A program made the translations under genes and the position numbers. Below the pieces are notes generated by a model. It saw only the letters and a list, made by a program, of their open reading frames with translations. It was not told where the DNA came from and searched no databases. A stretch of DNA of 64,000 nt from RUG14300 sp964391805 (lineage in GTDB: Bacteria > Bacillota > Clostridia > Christensenellales > CAG-1252), in NCBI GenBank assembly GCA_964391805.1, contig CAYMNK010000002.1:155869-219868 (forward strand), read 5' to 3'. Shown piece after piece: positions 17,085 through 25,163 of the stretch (the first letter of the stretch is position 1; every line of letters starts with the position of its first letter).

Positions 17085-18068
17085 ATGAAAAAATCGGTAG
17101 CAATTATGCTATTAATCATATTTACGACGTGTTGCTTGGTCGCTTTTGTAGGCTGTAAGGCTAAAGGTGATAATGTGATACGTCTCAACGAAGTTACACA
17201 TTCGGTATTCTATGCACCGCTCTATGTCGCTATAAACGAGGGCTTTTTCGAAGCGGAAGGAATTCAAATCGAATTAACCAACGGCGGTGGTGCTGATAAA
17301 ACCATGACCGCAGTTATTTCTAATCAAGCAGATATAGGTTTTTGCGGTCCCGAAGCTGCTATTTATGTATATAACGAGGGGCGTAAGGACTATCCAAAAG
17401 TGTTTGCTCAACTGACTACCATGGACGGCTCTTTTCTAATAGGTAGAACGGACGAAAATTTCGATTGGGCGACATCACTAAAAGGTAAAGAAATCATAGG
17501 CGGTCGTAAAGGCGGGGTGCCTGCTATGTCGCTCGAATATGCACTTAAACAAAACGGTTATACCATAGGTGAAGACGTCTTTATTAATTATGACGTTCAA
17601 TTCGATCTTATTACCGCGGCATTCGAGGGCGGTGTGGGCGATTACTGCACCATGTTTGAGCCGTCCGCTTCGCTATACGAGCAAAACGGTAAGGGATATA
17701 TGCTCGCTTCAATTGGCGTTTCTTCAGGTAAAATCCCATATACTTGTTTTACCGCAACTCAAAAATACTTAAACGAAAATAGCGATAAGGTAAAGTCGTT
17801 TGTGAACGGACTGAAAAAGGGCGTCGAGTTTGTAAATACTCATTCCGCATCGGAAATAGCAACCGCCGTTCTACCTTCTTTTACAGGAACCGATTTAGCA
17901 CTACTTACTAAGGCTGTAGAAAGCTACAAAGAAATCGGAGCTTATTCTGAAAAATTGTCGATAGACAAAGAAGACTTCGACAGACTGCAAGATATAATCA
18001 TATCGGCAGGCGTATATTCGGTTAAAGCCGACTTCGACAGTATAGTCGATAATTCGTTCGTGAGGTAA
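17085..18068 (+). CDS. ABC importer substrate-binding lipoprotein (SsuA/THI5-like)
   Basis: The 327-residue product has a lipoprotein signal (LVAFVGCK, acylated Cys near residue 24). Its fold is typical of NMT1/SsuA-like binding proteins: LNEVTHSVFYAPLYVAINEGFFEAEG, NGGGADKTMTAVISNQADIGFCG and LKGKEIIGG. Members bind sulfonates, nitrate, riboflavin or thiamine precursors, so the substrate cannot be named from sequence. It is the first gene of an ABC importer operon with the ATPase four bases downstream and then the permease. No riboswitch is visible in the short leader. The SFVNGLKKGVEFVNTH region is typical of the SsuA-like domain. Confidence 0.88.
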   Translation: MKKSVAIMLLIIFTTCCLVAFVGCKAKGDNVIRLNEVTHSVFYAPLYVAINEGFFEAEGIQIELTNGGGADKTMTAVISNQADIGFCGPEAAIYVYNEGRKDYPKVFAQLTTMDGSFLIGRTDENFDWATSLKGKEIIGGRKGGVPAMSLEYALKQNGYTIGEDVFINYDVQFDLITAAFEGGVGDYCTMFEPSASLYEQNGKGYMLASIGVSSGKIPYTCFTATQKYLNENSDKVKSFVNGLKKGVEFVNTHSASEIATAVLPSFTGTDLALLTKAVESYKEIGAYSEKLSIDKEDFDRLQDIIISAGVYSVKADFDSIVDNSFVR

Positions 18069-18072
18069 CAAA

Positions 18073-18870
18073 ATGGATGAAATATTGAGGTTTGAGAGAG
18101 TAAGACTGACTTATCACAGCAAAAACGGTGAAAACCTTGCGGTTGACGACCTTGATCTCAAGGTATTCAAAGGCGAATTCTTAGGACTTGTCGGTCCGTC
18201 CGGTTCGGGGAAAACAACCATTTTATCGATGTTTGCAGGCATTCTTAAGCCGAGTGCCGGTAAAATAGTTGCCGATTTTGAATTGCGTACCAAGGTCGGT
18301 TATATGCTACAAAGAGATCAACTATTTAACTGGCGTACGGTACTTAAAAACGTGCTACTCGGTCTTGAATTAAGGGGGAAAGTTACCGCATCCGATAAGG
18401 AGTATGCTATAGAATTGCTCCAAAAATACGGTTTGGGGGACGCTATTAACAAGTATCCTTCTCAACTTTCGGGCGGTATGAAACAGCGTGCGGCGCTTAT
18501 TCGTACCCTTGTACTAAAACCCGAAATCGTGCTTTTGGACGAACCGTTTTCCGCACTCGATTTCCAAACAAGACTTGCAGTCGGAGAGGATGTCAAGAGA
18601 ATAATCAAAAACGAAGGACTGACCGCCATACTTGTTACTCACGATATTTCCGAGGCTATATCCATTGCGGATAGAGTCGCCGTGCTTTCAAAAAAGCCCG
18701 CCCATGTGAAAAGTATATTCGACACCACACTTAACGGCGGTACTATCATCGAAAAAAGAGAATGCTCGGGTTTTTCCGAGCTGTTCACACAAATTTGGAA
18801 GGAGTTAGATGTACATGAAGATGAAAACTTGTTCGATAGAACATCAAAAATATCTAAAAAGGCAACGTAA
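18073..18870 (+). CDS. ABC importer ATPase (SsuB/TauB-like)
   Basis: The 265-residue product has Walker A GPSGSGKTT near residue 43, Q-loop MLQRDQLFNWRTV, signature LSGGMKQR, Walker B VLLDEPF and switch histidine VTHDI. The Q-loop sequence and the short helical domain fit the SsuB/TauB/NrtD group. It powers import with the adjacent binding protein and permease. The last 62 bases overlap the start of the permease gene, so the two are translationally linked. The C-terminal tail beyond about residue 225 is longer and less conserved. Confidence 0.92.
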   Translation: MDEILRFERVRLTYHSKNGENLAVDDLDLKVFKGEFLGLVGPSGSGKTTILSMFAGILKPSAGKIVADFELRTKVGYMLQRDQLFNWRTVLKNVLLGLELRGKVTASDKEYAIELLQKYGLGDAINKYPSQLSGGMKQRAALIRTLVLKPEIVLLDEPFSALDFQTRLAVGEDVKRIIKNEGLTAILVTHDISEAISIADRVAVLSKKPAHVKSIFDTTLNGGTIIEKRECSGFSELFTQIWKELDVHEDENLFDRTSKISKKAT

Positions 18871-19630
18871 TATCTCTATTATTATTTTGAGCATTCAAAT
18901 AGGATTGCTTATATTTGCTATCGCTGTTTGGGAATTATTGGCTCGTTATGAGATTATAGATTCGTTCATTACTTCGAGTCCGTCACGAATTTATATCACT
19001 TTCGTTAGTCTCGTAAAAGGTAATGACATATGGCACCACATTTCCGCCACATTGATAGAAACTATTATCGGATTCGTTTTGTCTACCGTTATAGGCACTG
19101 TGATTGCTATTCTATTATGGTTTTCAGAGAGTTGTCAAAGGGTATTCGAGCCGTATTTAGTAGTGCTTAATTCGTTACCTAAGATTGCGCTCGGTCCTAT
19201 TATCATCATTTGGGTTGGTGCAGGGCGTGGTGCGATTATCACAATGACACTTTTGATTACGCTTATTATCACTATTATCAATACGCTTTCGGGCTTTATT
19301 TCGGTAGAAAAAGATAAATTGCTACTAATGCAAACATTGGGTGCAAATAAATTACAAACACTATTTAAGCTTATTATTCCATCGAATATTCCTAATATGA
19401 TAAGTATACTTAAAGTGAATGTAGGTTTGACTTGGGTAGGAACGATTATGGGCGAATACCTCGTTTCCAAAGAAGGATTAGGTTATTTGATAGTTTATGG
19501 CGGTCAAGTGTTTAACCTAAGCTTGGTAATGTGTAGTACCGTGATATTGTGTGTATTGGCAGGTTTGATGTATGCAAGCGTTGCTTTGATTGAAAAAATC
19601 GTCAAAAAGTTTTATAATTTCGATATATAA
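18809..19630 (+). CDS. ABC importer permease (SsuC-like)
   Basis: The 273-residue product has about six transmembrane helices. Its EAA loop includes QTLGANKLQTLFKLIIPSNIPNM, where the permease meets the ATPase. It matches the binding-protein-dependent permease family of sulfonate, nitrate and taurine importers. The start at 18809 lies inside the ATPase gene and is supported by AAGGAG about 8 bases upstream. The N-terminal 20 residues are basic and unlike relatives, so a later ATG at 18815 or 18821 is possible. A terminator follows. Confidence 0.9.
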   Translation: MYMKMKTCSIEHQKYLKRQRNISIIILSIQIGLLIFAIAVWELLARYEIIDSFITSSPSRIYITFVSLVKGNDIWHHISATLIETIIGFVLSTVIGTVIAILLWFSESCQRVFEPYLVVLNSLPKIALGPIIIIWVGAGRGAIITMTLLITLIITIINTLSGFISVEKDKLLLMQTLGANKLQTLFKLIIPSNIPNMISILKVNVGLTWVGTIMGEYLVSKEGLGYLIVYGGQVFNLSLVMCSTVILCVLAGLMYASVALIEKIVKKFYNFDI

Positions 19631-19634
19631 AAAC

Positions 19635-19671
19635 AAAAAATCTGTTCCTTGCGGGGCAGATCTTTTTTTTT
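19635..19671 (+). terminator. Terminator of the ABC importer operon
   Basis: ATCTGTTCC pairs with GGGGCAGAT, including G-U pairs, around a short loop, followed by nine T. The T run continues into GAGTGAAAAG, a tail also seen after other terminators in this window. Confidence 0.85.
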
Positions 19672-19717
19672 GAGTGAAAAGTGAAGTTATGGAAGAATGA
19701 TAGATAGAGAGTCTTAG

Positions 19718-20467
19718 TTAGTTCGGTAAGCAATCTCTATCGCAGATGATGATGACATTTGGATGAAGATTAAGTAAGGTTGCGGGGCATGATGTGTCGA
19801 TATCGCCTTCTAAAACTTTTGTTACAGCTTTTGTTTTGGAAGAACCCGACGCAAGTAGTATTATTTGTCTTGCCTTAAATATCGATGCCATACCCATAGT
19901 AATTGCTTTTTTAGGAACGTCATCCTCACTTTTAAAAAAGCGTGAGTTGACCGCTATGGTGCTTGGTGTAAGGTCTGTTAGATGGGTATAGGCGTTTAGC
20001 GATAAATCGGGCTCATTGAATCCGATATGTCCGTTGACACCTATGCCGAGAATTTGAATATCGATTCCGCCTAAACGATCGATACGTTCTTCGTATTCTA
20101 TACATTCTTTAATTGGATCTACAGCTGAACCATCGGGCACGAATGTTCTATCGATATCGATATTCACCTTAGAAAAAAGTTGCTCGTTCATAAAATAGCG
20201 GTAACTTTGTGGATCGGTAGGACTAATGGGATAGTATTCATCCAAATTAACGGTGGTAATTTCGGAAAAATCTATCACTCCGGTTTTATTTCTTTCCGCG
20301 AGTATTCTATATGTACCGATTGGCGTGGAACCTGTAGCAAGTCCTAATACACTATTAGGCCTAAGATGAATTTGTTTCTCTATCAACTCTGCCGATTGGC
20401 GTGACAATTCTTCATAATCCTCACAGACGATAACTTTCATATTCTTTTTGCATATTTTAACCTTCAT
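19718..20467 (-). CDS. nagB: Glucosamine-6-phosphate deaminase
   Basis: The 249-residue product matches NagB. GLATGSTPIGTY binds phosphate, VNLDEYYPI carries the catalytic aspartate, and GIGVNGHIGFNEP is the family signature. The MGMASI and LLASGSSKTKAV stretches complete the active site. The enzyme converts glucosamine-6-phosphate to fructose-6-phosphate and ammonia, linking amino-sugar use to glycolysis. The start at 20467 is preferred because GGAGG stands six bases upstream on the minus strand, although a later ATG (MKVIVCEDYEE) fits the family length. It stands alone with no nagA or PTS gene nearby. Confidence 0.95.
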   Translation of the reverse strand: MKVKICKKNMKVIVCEDYEELSRQSAELIEKQIHLRPNSVLGLATGSTPIGTYRILAERNKTGVIDFSEITTVNLDEYYPISPTDPQSYRYFMNEQLFSKVNIDIDRTFVPDGSAVDPIKECIEYEERIDRLGGIDIQILGIGVNGHIGFNEPDLSLNAYTHLTDLTPSTIAVNSRFFKSEDDVPKKAITMGMASIFKARQIILLASGSSKTKAVTKVLEGDIDTSCPATLLNLHPNVIIICDRDCLPN

Positions 20468-20571
20468 AATGACCTCCGTAAAATAGTTGTTTTTTCTCTC
20501 TCGGTATGAAATCGATACAACCATTATGACAAATTATTATATGCGTGAGGTTACTATTTTGTGATACGTAC

Positions 20572-20607
20572 AAAAAAAGCGCCGACTATGCTGTGATAAT
20601 CGGCGAT
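20572..20607 (-). terminator. Terminator of the SUF pair
   Basis: On the minus strand CGCCGA pairs with TCGGCG around an AT-rich loop, followed by seven T. It lies about 12 bases beyond the sufB-like stop. Confidence 0.85.
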
Positions 20608-20618
20608 TAGTTTATTGT

Positions 20619-21533
20619 TTATTTTAAAAATCCTTTGAGAATCAGTTCTTCCGCTTCCTCCGAAGTCAAGCCGAGCGTTTCGAGCTTCAATAGTTGATCT
20701 CCTGCTATCTTACCGATTGCAGCCTCGTGTACAAGCATTGAATCGGTGGATTGTGCATCTATTGCGGGCACAGACTTAATCTTAGCGTTATCCATGATAA
20801 TCGAGTCGCATTGAACGTGTCCGAAGCATTCGTTTAGGCCCGTCATACACGGATAAAATACTTGAACGGAATCATCCTTAGCAATGGATCTCGATACAAT
20901 TCTTGCCTTCGAGTCCTTACCTTTGAGGTATACGTTCATTCTCGATTCAGCTCTTTGGTTGCCATGCGTGAACAGTTTTTCGGTAATTGTTACTTCGGAC
21001 TTGGCTTTACAATGTATCTCGGTATCTCTTAAAGTAGAATCGATCCCTTTTATTTGATCGGTCTGCATTTCAAGTTTAGCACCCTCCTCAAGATATACAA
21101 GCGTTTTAGGATTCATAATTCTTCCGCCTATACCCGAGCCTTGACCGTAATGCTTTTCTACATACTTGAGCTTGGAACCTTTACCGATATAAAAAGTGTG
21201 CGATCCGTCGTGACGGCTGTCAAGATTACCGCAATTATCGATACCGCAACCTGCTACTATCAATATATCACAATTCTCGCCGATATGAAATTCGTTGACC
21301 ACGTGTTCCTGTAATCCGCTTTGAGATATAATAACCGGGATATGCACGCTTTCTCTTATGGTATTGGGCTTGACTGTAATTATTAGACCGCCTTGTTCAC
21401 TTGACGATATTTCTATATTTTCTGTGCTGTTACGTCCGACACTTGCTCCGTTACTACGAATATTGTACGCACCTAATGGTATTTCGTGTAAATCGGCAAC
21501 CTGTTGTAATAATTCCGCATCTATTTTATTCAC
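20619..21533 (-). CDS. SufB/SufD-family Fe-S assembly scaffold
   Basis: The 304-residue product has the beta-helix core of SufB/SufD proteins. Clear stretches are YGQGSGIGGRIMNP, TLRDTEIHCKAKS, RAESRMNVYLKGKDSKARIVSRS and the C-terminal PAIDAQSTDSMLVHEAAIGKI. It is shorter than SufB (about 470) and SufD (about 430) because the N-terminal region is reduced. Fe-S clusters are assembled on this scaffold with the SufC ATPase. It starts with GTG and overlaps the sufC-like gene by eight bases. No sufS or sufU is nearby, matching the two-gene minimal SUF (SMS) arrangement known in some Clostridia and archaea. Confidence 0.88.
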   Translation of the reverse strand: MNKIDAELLQQVADLHEIPLGAYNIRSNGASVGRNSTENIEISSSEQGGLIITVKPNTIRESVHIPVIISQSGLQEHVVNEFHIGENCDILIVAGCGIDNCGNLDSRHDGSHTFYIGKGSKLKYVEKHYGQGSGIGGRIMNPKTLVYLEEGAKLEMQTDQIKGIDSTLRDTEIHCKAKSEVTITEKLFTHGNQRAESRMNVYLKGKDSKARIVSRSIAKDDSVQVFYPCMTGLNECFGHVQCDSIIMDNAKIKSVPAIDAQSTDSMLVHEAAIGKIAGDQLLKLETLGLTSEEAEELILKGFLK

Positions 21534-22272
21534 TTACGGCACCTCCGTTATTTGCACGAATGGCAGAACACGTATACACGGTATTACCTACTATTTTGGG
21601 TAAAATCTTATCCGGTGTATCTACATCGGTTATAACGCCGTTTTTAATCAAAACGACTTTATCGGCTAATGAAATAATCCGCTCTTGGTGAGATATTATG
21701 ATAACGGTAGCGTTACGTTTATCTTTGATTGCTCTGAACGTTTCGGTCAGTTTGGAAAAACTCCATATATCTATACCGGCTTCCGGTTCGTCAAATATCA
21801 TCAATTGACCTTGTTTAGCAAGCACGGTGGCTATCTCTATTCTTTTAATTTCGCCTCCCGATAAACCTTGACCGACTTCACGAGAAAGATAGTCTTTGGC
21901 ACATAAGCCGACCATATTAAGAAGTGAACAAGTTTCGTCGTGCTTCAGTTTACGCCCCGATGCCGTATTCAATAAATCGGATACGGTAAGTCCCTTAAAT
22001 CGCGCCGGTTGTTGGAATCCGAAACTTATACCCTTTTTCGCCCTCTCTGTTATTGTTAGAGCTTCGATATTTTCGCCATTCCAAATAATACTGCCGTCAG
22101 AAGCCGGATATAATCCCATTATCGACTTAGCAAGTGTGGTTTTACCGCCACCGTTAGGCCCTGTAATAACTATAAATTCATTATCGCCGATAGAAAGATT
22201 GACACCGTTAAGAATGTCAATGGTATTACCCTCATTGTCTACGCTTACATGAAGATTGTTAATTTCTAACAT
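21526..22272 (-). CDS. sufC: SufC-family Fe-S assembly ATPase
   Basis: The 248-residue product is an ABC-type ATPase of the SufC kind. It has Walker A GPNGGGKTT, signature LSGGEIKRIEIA, and Walker B LMIFDEPEAGID, where the DEPEAGID form marks SufC rather than a transporter ATPase. It binds the SufB-like scaffold encoded immediately downstream, with an eight-base overlap. AGAAGG precedes the ATG. The pair is transcribed away from the divergent MarR gene, and the 188 bases between them hold the MarR promoter and operator. Confidence 0.92.
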   Translation of the reverse strand: MLEINNLHVSVDNEGNTIDILNGVNLSIGDNEFIVITGPNGGGKTTLAKSIMGLYPASDGSIIWNGENIEALTITERAKKGISFGFQQPARFKGLTVSDLLNTASGRKLKHDETCSLLNMVGLCAKDYLSREVGQGLSGGEIKRIEIATVLAKQGQLMIFDEPEAGIDIWSFSKLTETFRAIKDKRNATVIIISHQERIISLADKVVLIKNGVITDVDTPDKILPKIVGNTVYTCSAIRANNGGAVSE

Positions 22273-22395
22273 TTTTATGCCTTCTTTTGATTGTTATATA
22301 TCAATTATACAAACTATTCAAAAATCCGTCAATAAATATCGATTAATAATACAAGAATGAATATTGATGTATATTGCATTTTATTTAAAAATAAC

Positions 22396-22438
22396 TTGCA
22401 TTTATTAACAGATAGTGATACAATCTAACCGAGTTAGA
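22396..22438 (+). promoter_or_regulatory. Promoter and MarR operator
   Basis: TTGCAT at 22396-22401 and TACAAT at 22419-22424 are 17 bases apart. A perfect inverted repeat TCTAACcgaGTTAGA at 22424-22438 overlaps the -10 end and the start point. The same repeat occurs before the gene at 22984, so this is a likely autoregulatory site. Confidence 0.75.
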
Positions 22439-22460
22439 TATTTTTATTGGAGGATTCACT

Positions 22461-22907
22461 TTGGTATCACCTGAACAGATTAATTACGTTTTCAATAATT
22501 TGATTCAATCGCAACCCGTTGAATTATTACAGCTTATCAACGGGGCAAATGCAGGCATTGGCTGTGTTCTAAAGATTTTAAATGAATCAACTCACCCTAT
22601 TACTGCCGGAGAAATTAGTGAAAAGATGAATGTTAGTACAGCAAGAGTCGCAGTTTTGCTTCGAAAAATGTTGAACAAAAAATATATTTTAAAGGAATCT
22701 GATATATTAGATGCTCGTGTTACCATTGTAAAATTAACCGATTATGGCAAACAAACAGCGAATGCGATGCAAGCAGAGATGCAAGAGCATTTGTCTATTG
22801 TAATCGATACAATGGGAATGGATAAAATTAATCAATTCATTTCTCTATCTAATGAAATTAAAGATATAGCAGAAACAAAGCTGTCAGTTAAAACTATTAA
22901 AATTTAA
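22461..22907 (+). CDS. MarR-family transcriptional regulator
   Basis: The 148-residue product has the MarR winged helix: ILNESTHPITAGEISEKMNVSTARVAVLLRKMLNKKYI with the recognition helix at about residues 66-80. The wing (DARVTIVKLTDYGKQ) and the flanking dimer helices follow. The start is TTG, chosen because GGAGG lies seven bases upstream. Two copies of TCTAAC-N3-GTTAGA flank this gene, one in its own promoter and one before the next gene, so it probably represses both. A short terminator separates it from that gene. The inducing ligand is unknown. Confidence 0.88.
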   Translation: MVSPEQINYVFNNLIQSQPVELLQLINGANAGIGCVLKILNESTHPITAGEISEKMNVSTARVAVLLRKMLNKKYILKESDILDARVTIVKLTDYGKQTANAMQAEMQEHLSIVIDTMGMDKINQFISLSNEIKDIAETKLSVKTIKI

Positions 22908-22911
22908 AACT

Positions 22912-22934
22912 ATTCGGATTAATCCGAATTTTTT
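22912..22934 (+). terminator. Terminator after the MarR gene
   Basis: ATTCGGATTAATCCGAAT is a perfect palindrome at 22912-22929, followed by a short T run. Confidence 0.6.
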
Positions 22935-22945
22935 ATAGCAATTTA

Positions 22946-22960
22946 TCTAACTGGGTTAGA
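22946..22960 (+). promoter_or_regulatory. Second MarR operator
   Basis: TCTAACtggGTTAGA, the same half-sites as at 22424-22438 with a different spacer. It lies 24 bases before the HXXEE gene, between a terminator and AAGGAG. Confidence 0.75.
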
Positions 22961-22983
22961 AATATTTATAAGGAGTTATAATT

Positions 22984-23844
22984 ATGAATTTATGGTATTG
23001 GTTCGTGAGCACAGGTTGGCTCTATCTTATGGTTGGAATCGGTATTTTTTTAACGATATGGCTTGCAACACATTGGGAAAAATATGACTGGTGTAACCGT
23101 TTAGGGACGATTGCTATTATTGTACTTTGTTTTCATGTTTGGGAAGAATGGGTAATGCCCGGGGGTTTTCACTACATTTATAATGAAAATTACTCTACAC
23201 CCGACCGTTATCCTATGAATCAACTAACCGATATGATAACCAATTTAGGTGGTGCGATTGTCGGCATGATTGTGCTTTTTGTTTGGGGACTGAATACGGG
23301 TGCGGGGATTGCGATTTCGATATTTAGTCTTTTTGAAGCGGTAATTCATCTCGTTTTAGCAAATAAGTCACTAAATGCATATCAAAGTTTGGGACAAACC
23401 GCTTTTTATGCACCGGGACTCAACACAGCTTTGTTTATGTTCTTACCGCTTGCAATTATGTATCTATTATATTTTATTTTTCATAAAGACAAGCCCACTT
23501 TGAAACAAATTTTCGGAGGCATACTCTCCTTAGTGGGATTGTCATTCTTGCTGGTTAATTTACCCGAACTGTTATTAAAAGATGAAAACTCACCATATTA
23601 TTTTACTACTCACGGATACTATGATCAATTTATAAACGGAATAGCAATAAAAGAAATGACCGGTGCGACTATCGCAACAATCATTATAGGATGTCTACTT
23701 GTTTGCGTTAGTATCGGTTTTTGCATTTGTTACTTCGCAATAAAGAAAAAGAAACTCAAAGATATGGCTACATATCTACGAAATATATTCAATATACAAG
23801 ACGAGATTTTAGATACAAAAAGCAACATAGAAAATGCAGTGTAA
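22984..23844 (+). CDS. HXXEE-domain membrane protein
   Basis: The 286-residue product has seven or eight hydrophobic helices. The HVWEEWVMPGGF motif at about residues 51-62 and FEAVIHLVLANK at about 119-130 are the conserved polar parts of the HXXEE family. The His and Glu residues could bind a metal inside the membrane. The function of the family is unknown. The C-terminal 40 residues form a basic and then helical cytoplasmic tail. It has AAGGAG before the ATG and a MarR operator upstream, so it is likely induced together with the MarR gene by some membrane-active compound. That last step is inference. Confidence 0.8.
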   Translation: MNLWYWFVSTGWLYLMVGIGIFLTIWLATHWEKYDWCNRLGTIAIIVLCFHVWEEWVMPGGFHYIYNENYSTPDRYPMNQLTDMITNLGGAIVGMIVLFVWGLNTGAGIAISIFSLFEAVIHLVLANKSLNAYQSLGQTAFYAPGLNTALFMFLPLAIMYLLYFIFHKDKPTLKQIFGGILSLVGLSFLLVNLPELLLKDENSPYYFTTHGYYDQFINGIAIKEMTGATIATIIIGCLLVCVSIGFCICYFAIKKKKLKDMATYLRNIFNIQDEILDTKSNIENAV

Positions 23845-23873
23845 TTGCTTTATACTGTTTTTTGATAAGTACG

Positions 23874-24110
23874 GAATTAGATACACAGTATGAGGTGCAA
23901 CCGAGCAGTATCTTGGACGATAAGGATAAATTTTTTTGCATCAGCTTTTATAATTTGGATTAAGATACTGCAAGGCAAGCCTTGCACTGCTACGCAGTTC
24001 GACTACATGTTTCACACTTCGCTCAGTATGACGGGACGGAAGCAGTATGACGGCGGACGAATTTCTAACACTTAGTATAACATTGATGGAATGACTGTTC
24101 ATAAGGAGCA
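23874..24110 (+). repeat. Dispersed structured repeat, copy 7
   Basis: It contains GGATTAAGATACTGCAAGG with GCAAGGcaagCCTTGC and CTGCtacGCAG, TTCGACTAC and a GTTTCACAC variant of the middle hairpin. CGCTCAGTATGACGGGACG and CAGTATGACGGCGGACG follow. The 5' part (about 23874-23935) is a degenerate remnant. Confidence 0.8.
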
Positions 24111-24175
24111 GTAAAAAATGTTGTTTATTTTTGTGATGTTAGTTAAAAAAATATACAAATGCTTGGATATTGTGG

Positions 24176-24181
24176 TAAAAT
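24176..24181 (+). promoter_or_regulatory. -10 element of the ATP-grasp gene
   Basis: TAAAAT lies six bases before the ATG at 24188 and no ribosome binding site intervenes. The -35 region is not clear. This suggests a transcript starting at the start codon. Confidence 0.35.
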
Positions 24182-24187
24182 AGAAAT

Positions 24188-25066
24188 ATGGAACACAAAA
24201 AGATGCTTTTGAAAATGCTAAATGAAATATGTAAGGAATTGGGATATACCCTCGATACATACGGCGACGGTTGGCTTGCCGTAATATCTTCGACAGACAA
24301 AAAAATGTTTATTTATGGCTATAGATTTCCAAACAATGATGCATCGGTAAGCGAATTATGTACCGATAAAAGTTCGTTGAGTGAATACCTTAGGCGTGCG
24401 GACATTCCTTGCATTCCTCATTTCTACGCGGATTCAATCGATGAGAATTTTCTGTGGGTGTTACTCTATAAATACCACGAATTGGTTATAAAGCCAAATA
24501 ACGGTACGGGCGGTAGGGATGTGATAAGAGTTAAAGACTCTCTTAAAAAACTTACTGCTGTTCTAAAGGATGCAATCGAAAAACATGGTATGGTTGCTAT
24601 ATCGCCCTATGTCGATATACAAGCCGAATACCGAACGATAGTTCTAAACGGAACGCCACTATTTACATTTGAAAAGATTAGACCTTCTATAGTTGCGGAC
24701 GGTTTTACCTCTTTCAACGAGTATTTAGAAAACTATGGATATAAAGAAGGTCTCAAAATAACCGACTACATTCCCGAAAAAGGTGAACGTATTCTATTAA
24801 ATTGGAAACATAATCTACAAGGTGGTGCAAAACCTCAACTATTGGAAAATGTCGACAGCGGTATTACCGAATTGATTGATCGACTAAACAAAGTCTTCGA
24901 TATCAAATTTGCTTCAATCGATATTGTTAAAGTAGACGGTAAGTATTATATATTGGAAATCAATAGCGGAGTCATGACCGAATGTTTTGCTTCTTGTTCG
25001 CCTCAATACTACGAATTAGCAAAAAATGCTTATAAATTGGCTATAATTGATTATTTTAACCATTAA
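24188..25066 (+). CDS. ATP-grasp family ligase-like protein
   Basis: The 292-residue product has an ATP-grasp fold. Clear parts are LVIKPNNGTGGRDVIRV (lysine and glycine-rich ATP loop, about 98-114), VAISPYVDIQAEYRTIVLNG, and FASIDIVKVDGKYYILEINSG with the metal-binding Asp, Glu and Asn. Such enzymes join a carboxylate to an amine using ATP (RimK, YheC/D and related). The substrate is not apparent. It is a single gene between a repeat and a terminator, so context gives no pathway. No ribosome binding site lies before the ATG, and the -10 box position suggests a leaderless mRNA. Confidence 0.8.
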   Translation: MEHKKMLLKMLNEICKELGYTLDTYGDGWLAVISSTDKKMFIYGYRFPNNDASVSELCTDKSSLSEYLRRADIPCIPHFYADSIDENFLWVLLYKYHELVIKPNNGTGGRDVIRVKDSLKKLTAVLKDAIEKHGMVAISPYVDIQAEYRTIVLNGTPLFTFEKIRPSIVADGFTSFNEYLENYGYKEGLKITDYIPEKGERILLNWKHNLQGGAKPQLLENVDSGITELIDRLNKVFDIKFASIDIVKVDGKYYILEINSGVMTECFASCSPQYYELAKNAYKLAIIDYFNH

Positions 25067-25092
25067 TTTGTAAGAAAAACAGCTTTTTTTTG

Positions 25093-25122
25093 AATTTCCC
25101 TATTGAAATTCGTCCTTTTTTA
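25093..25122 (+). terminator. Rho-independent terminator
   Basis: GAATTTC pairs with GAAATTC around CCTATT, followed after GTCC by six T. It lies just downstream of the ATP-grasp gene. Confidence 0.6.
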
Positions 25123-25163
25123 TGGTATAAATATATTAAGAATGTTTTGTATCGGAGGTAGAT

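Noticed and set aside
17085..19630. Naming the ABC importer as sulfonate or thiamine-precursor specific
   Set aside because: The binding protein family covers several substrates and no riboswitch or metabolic gene nearby decides between them.
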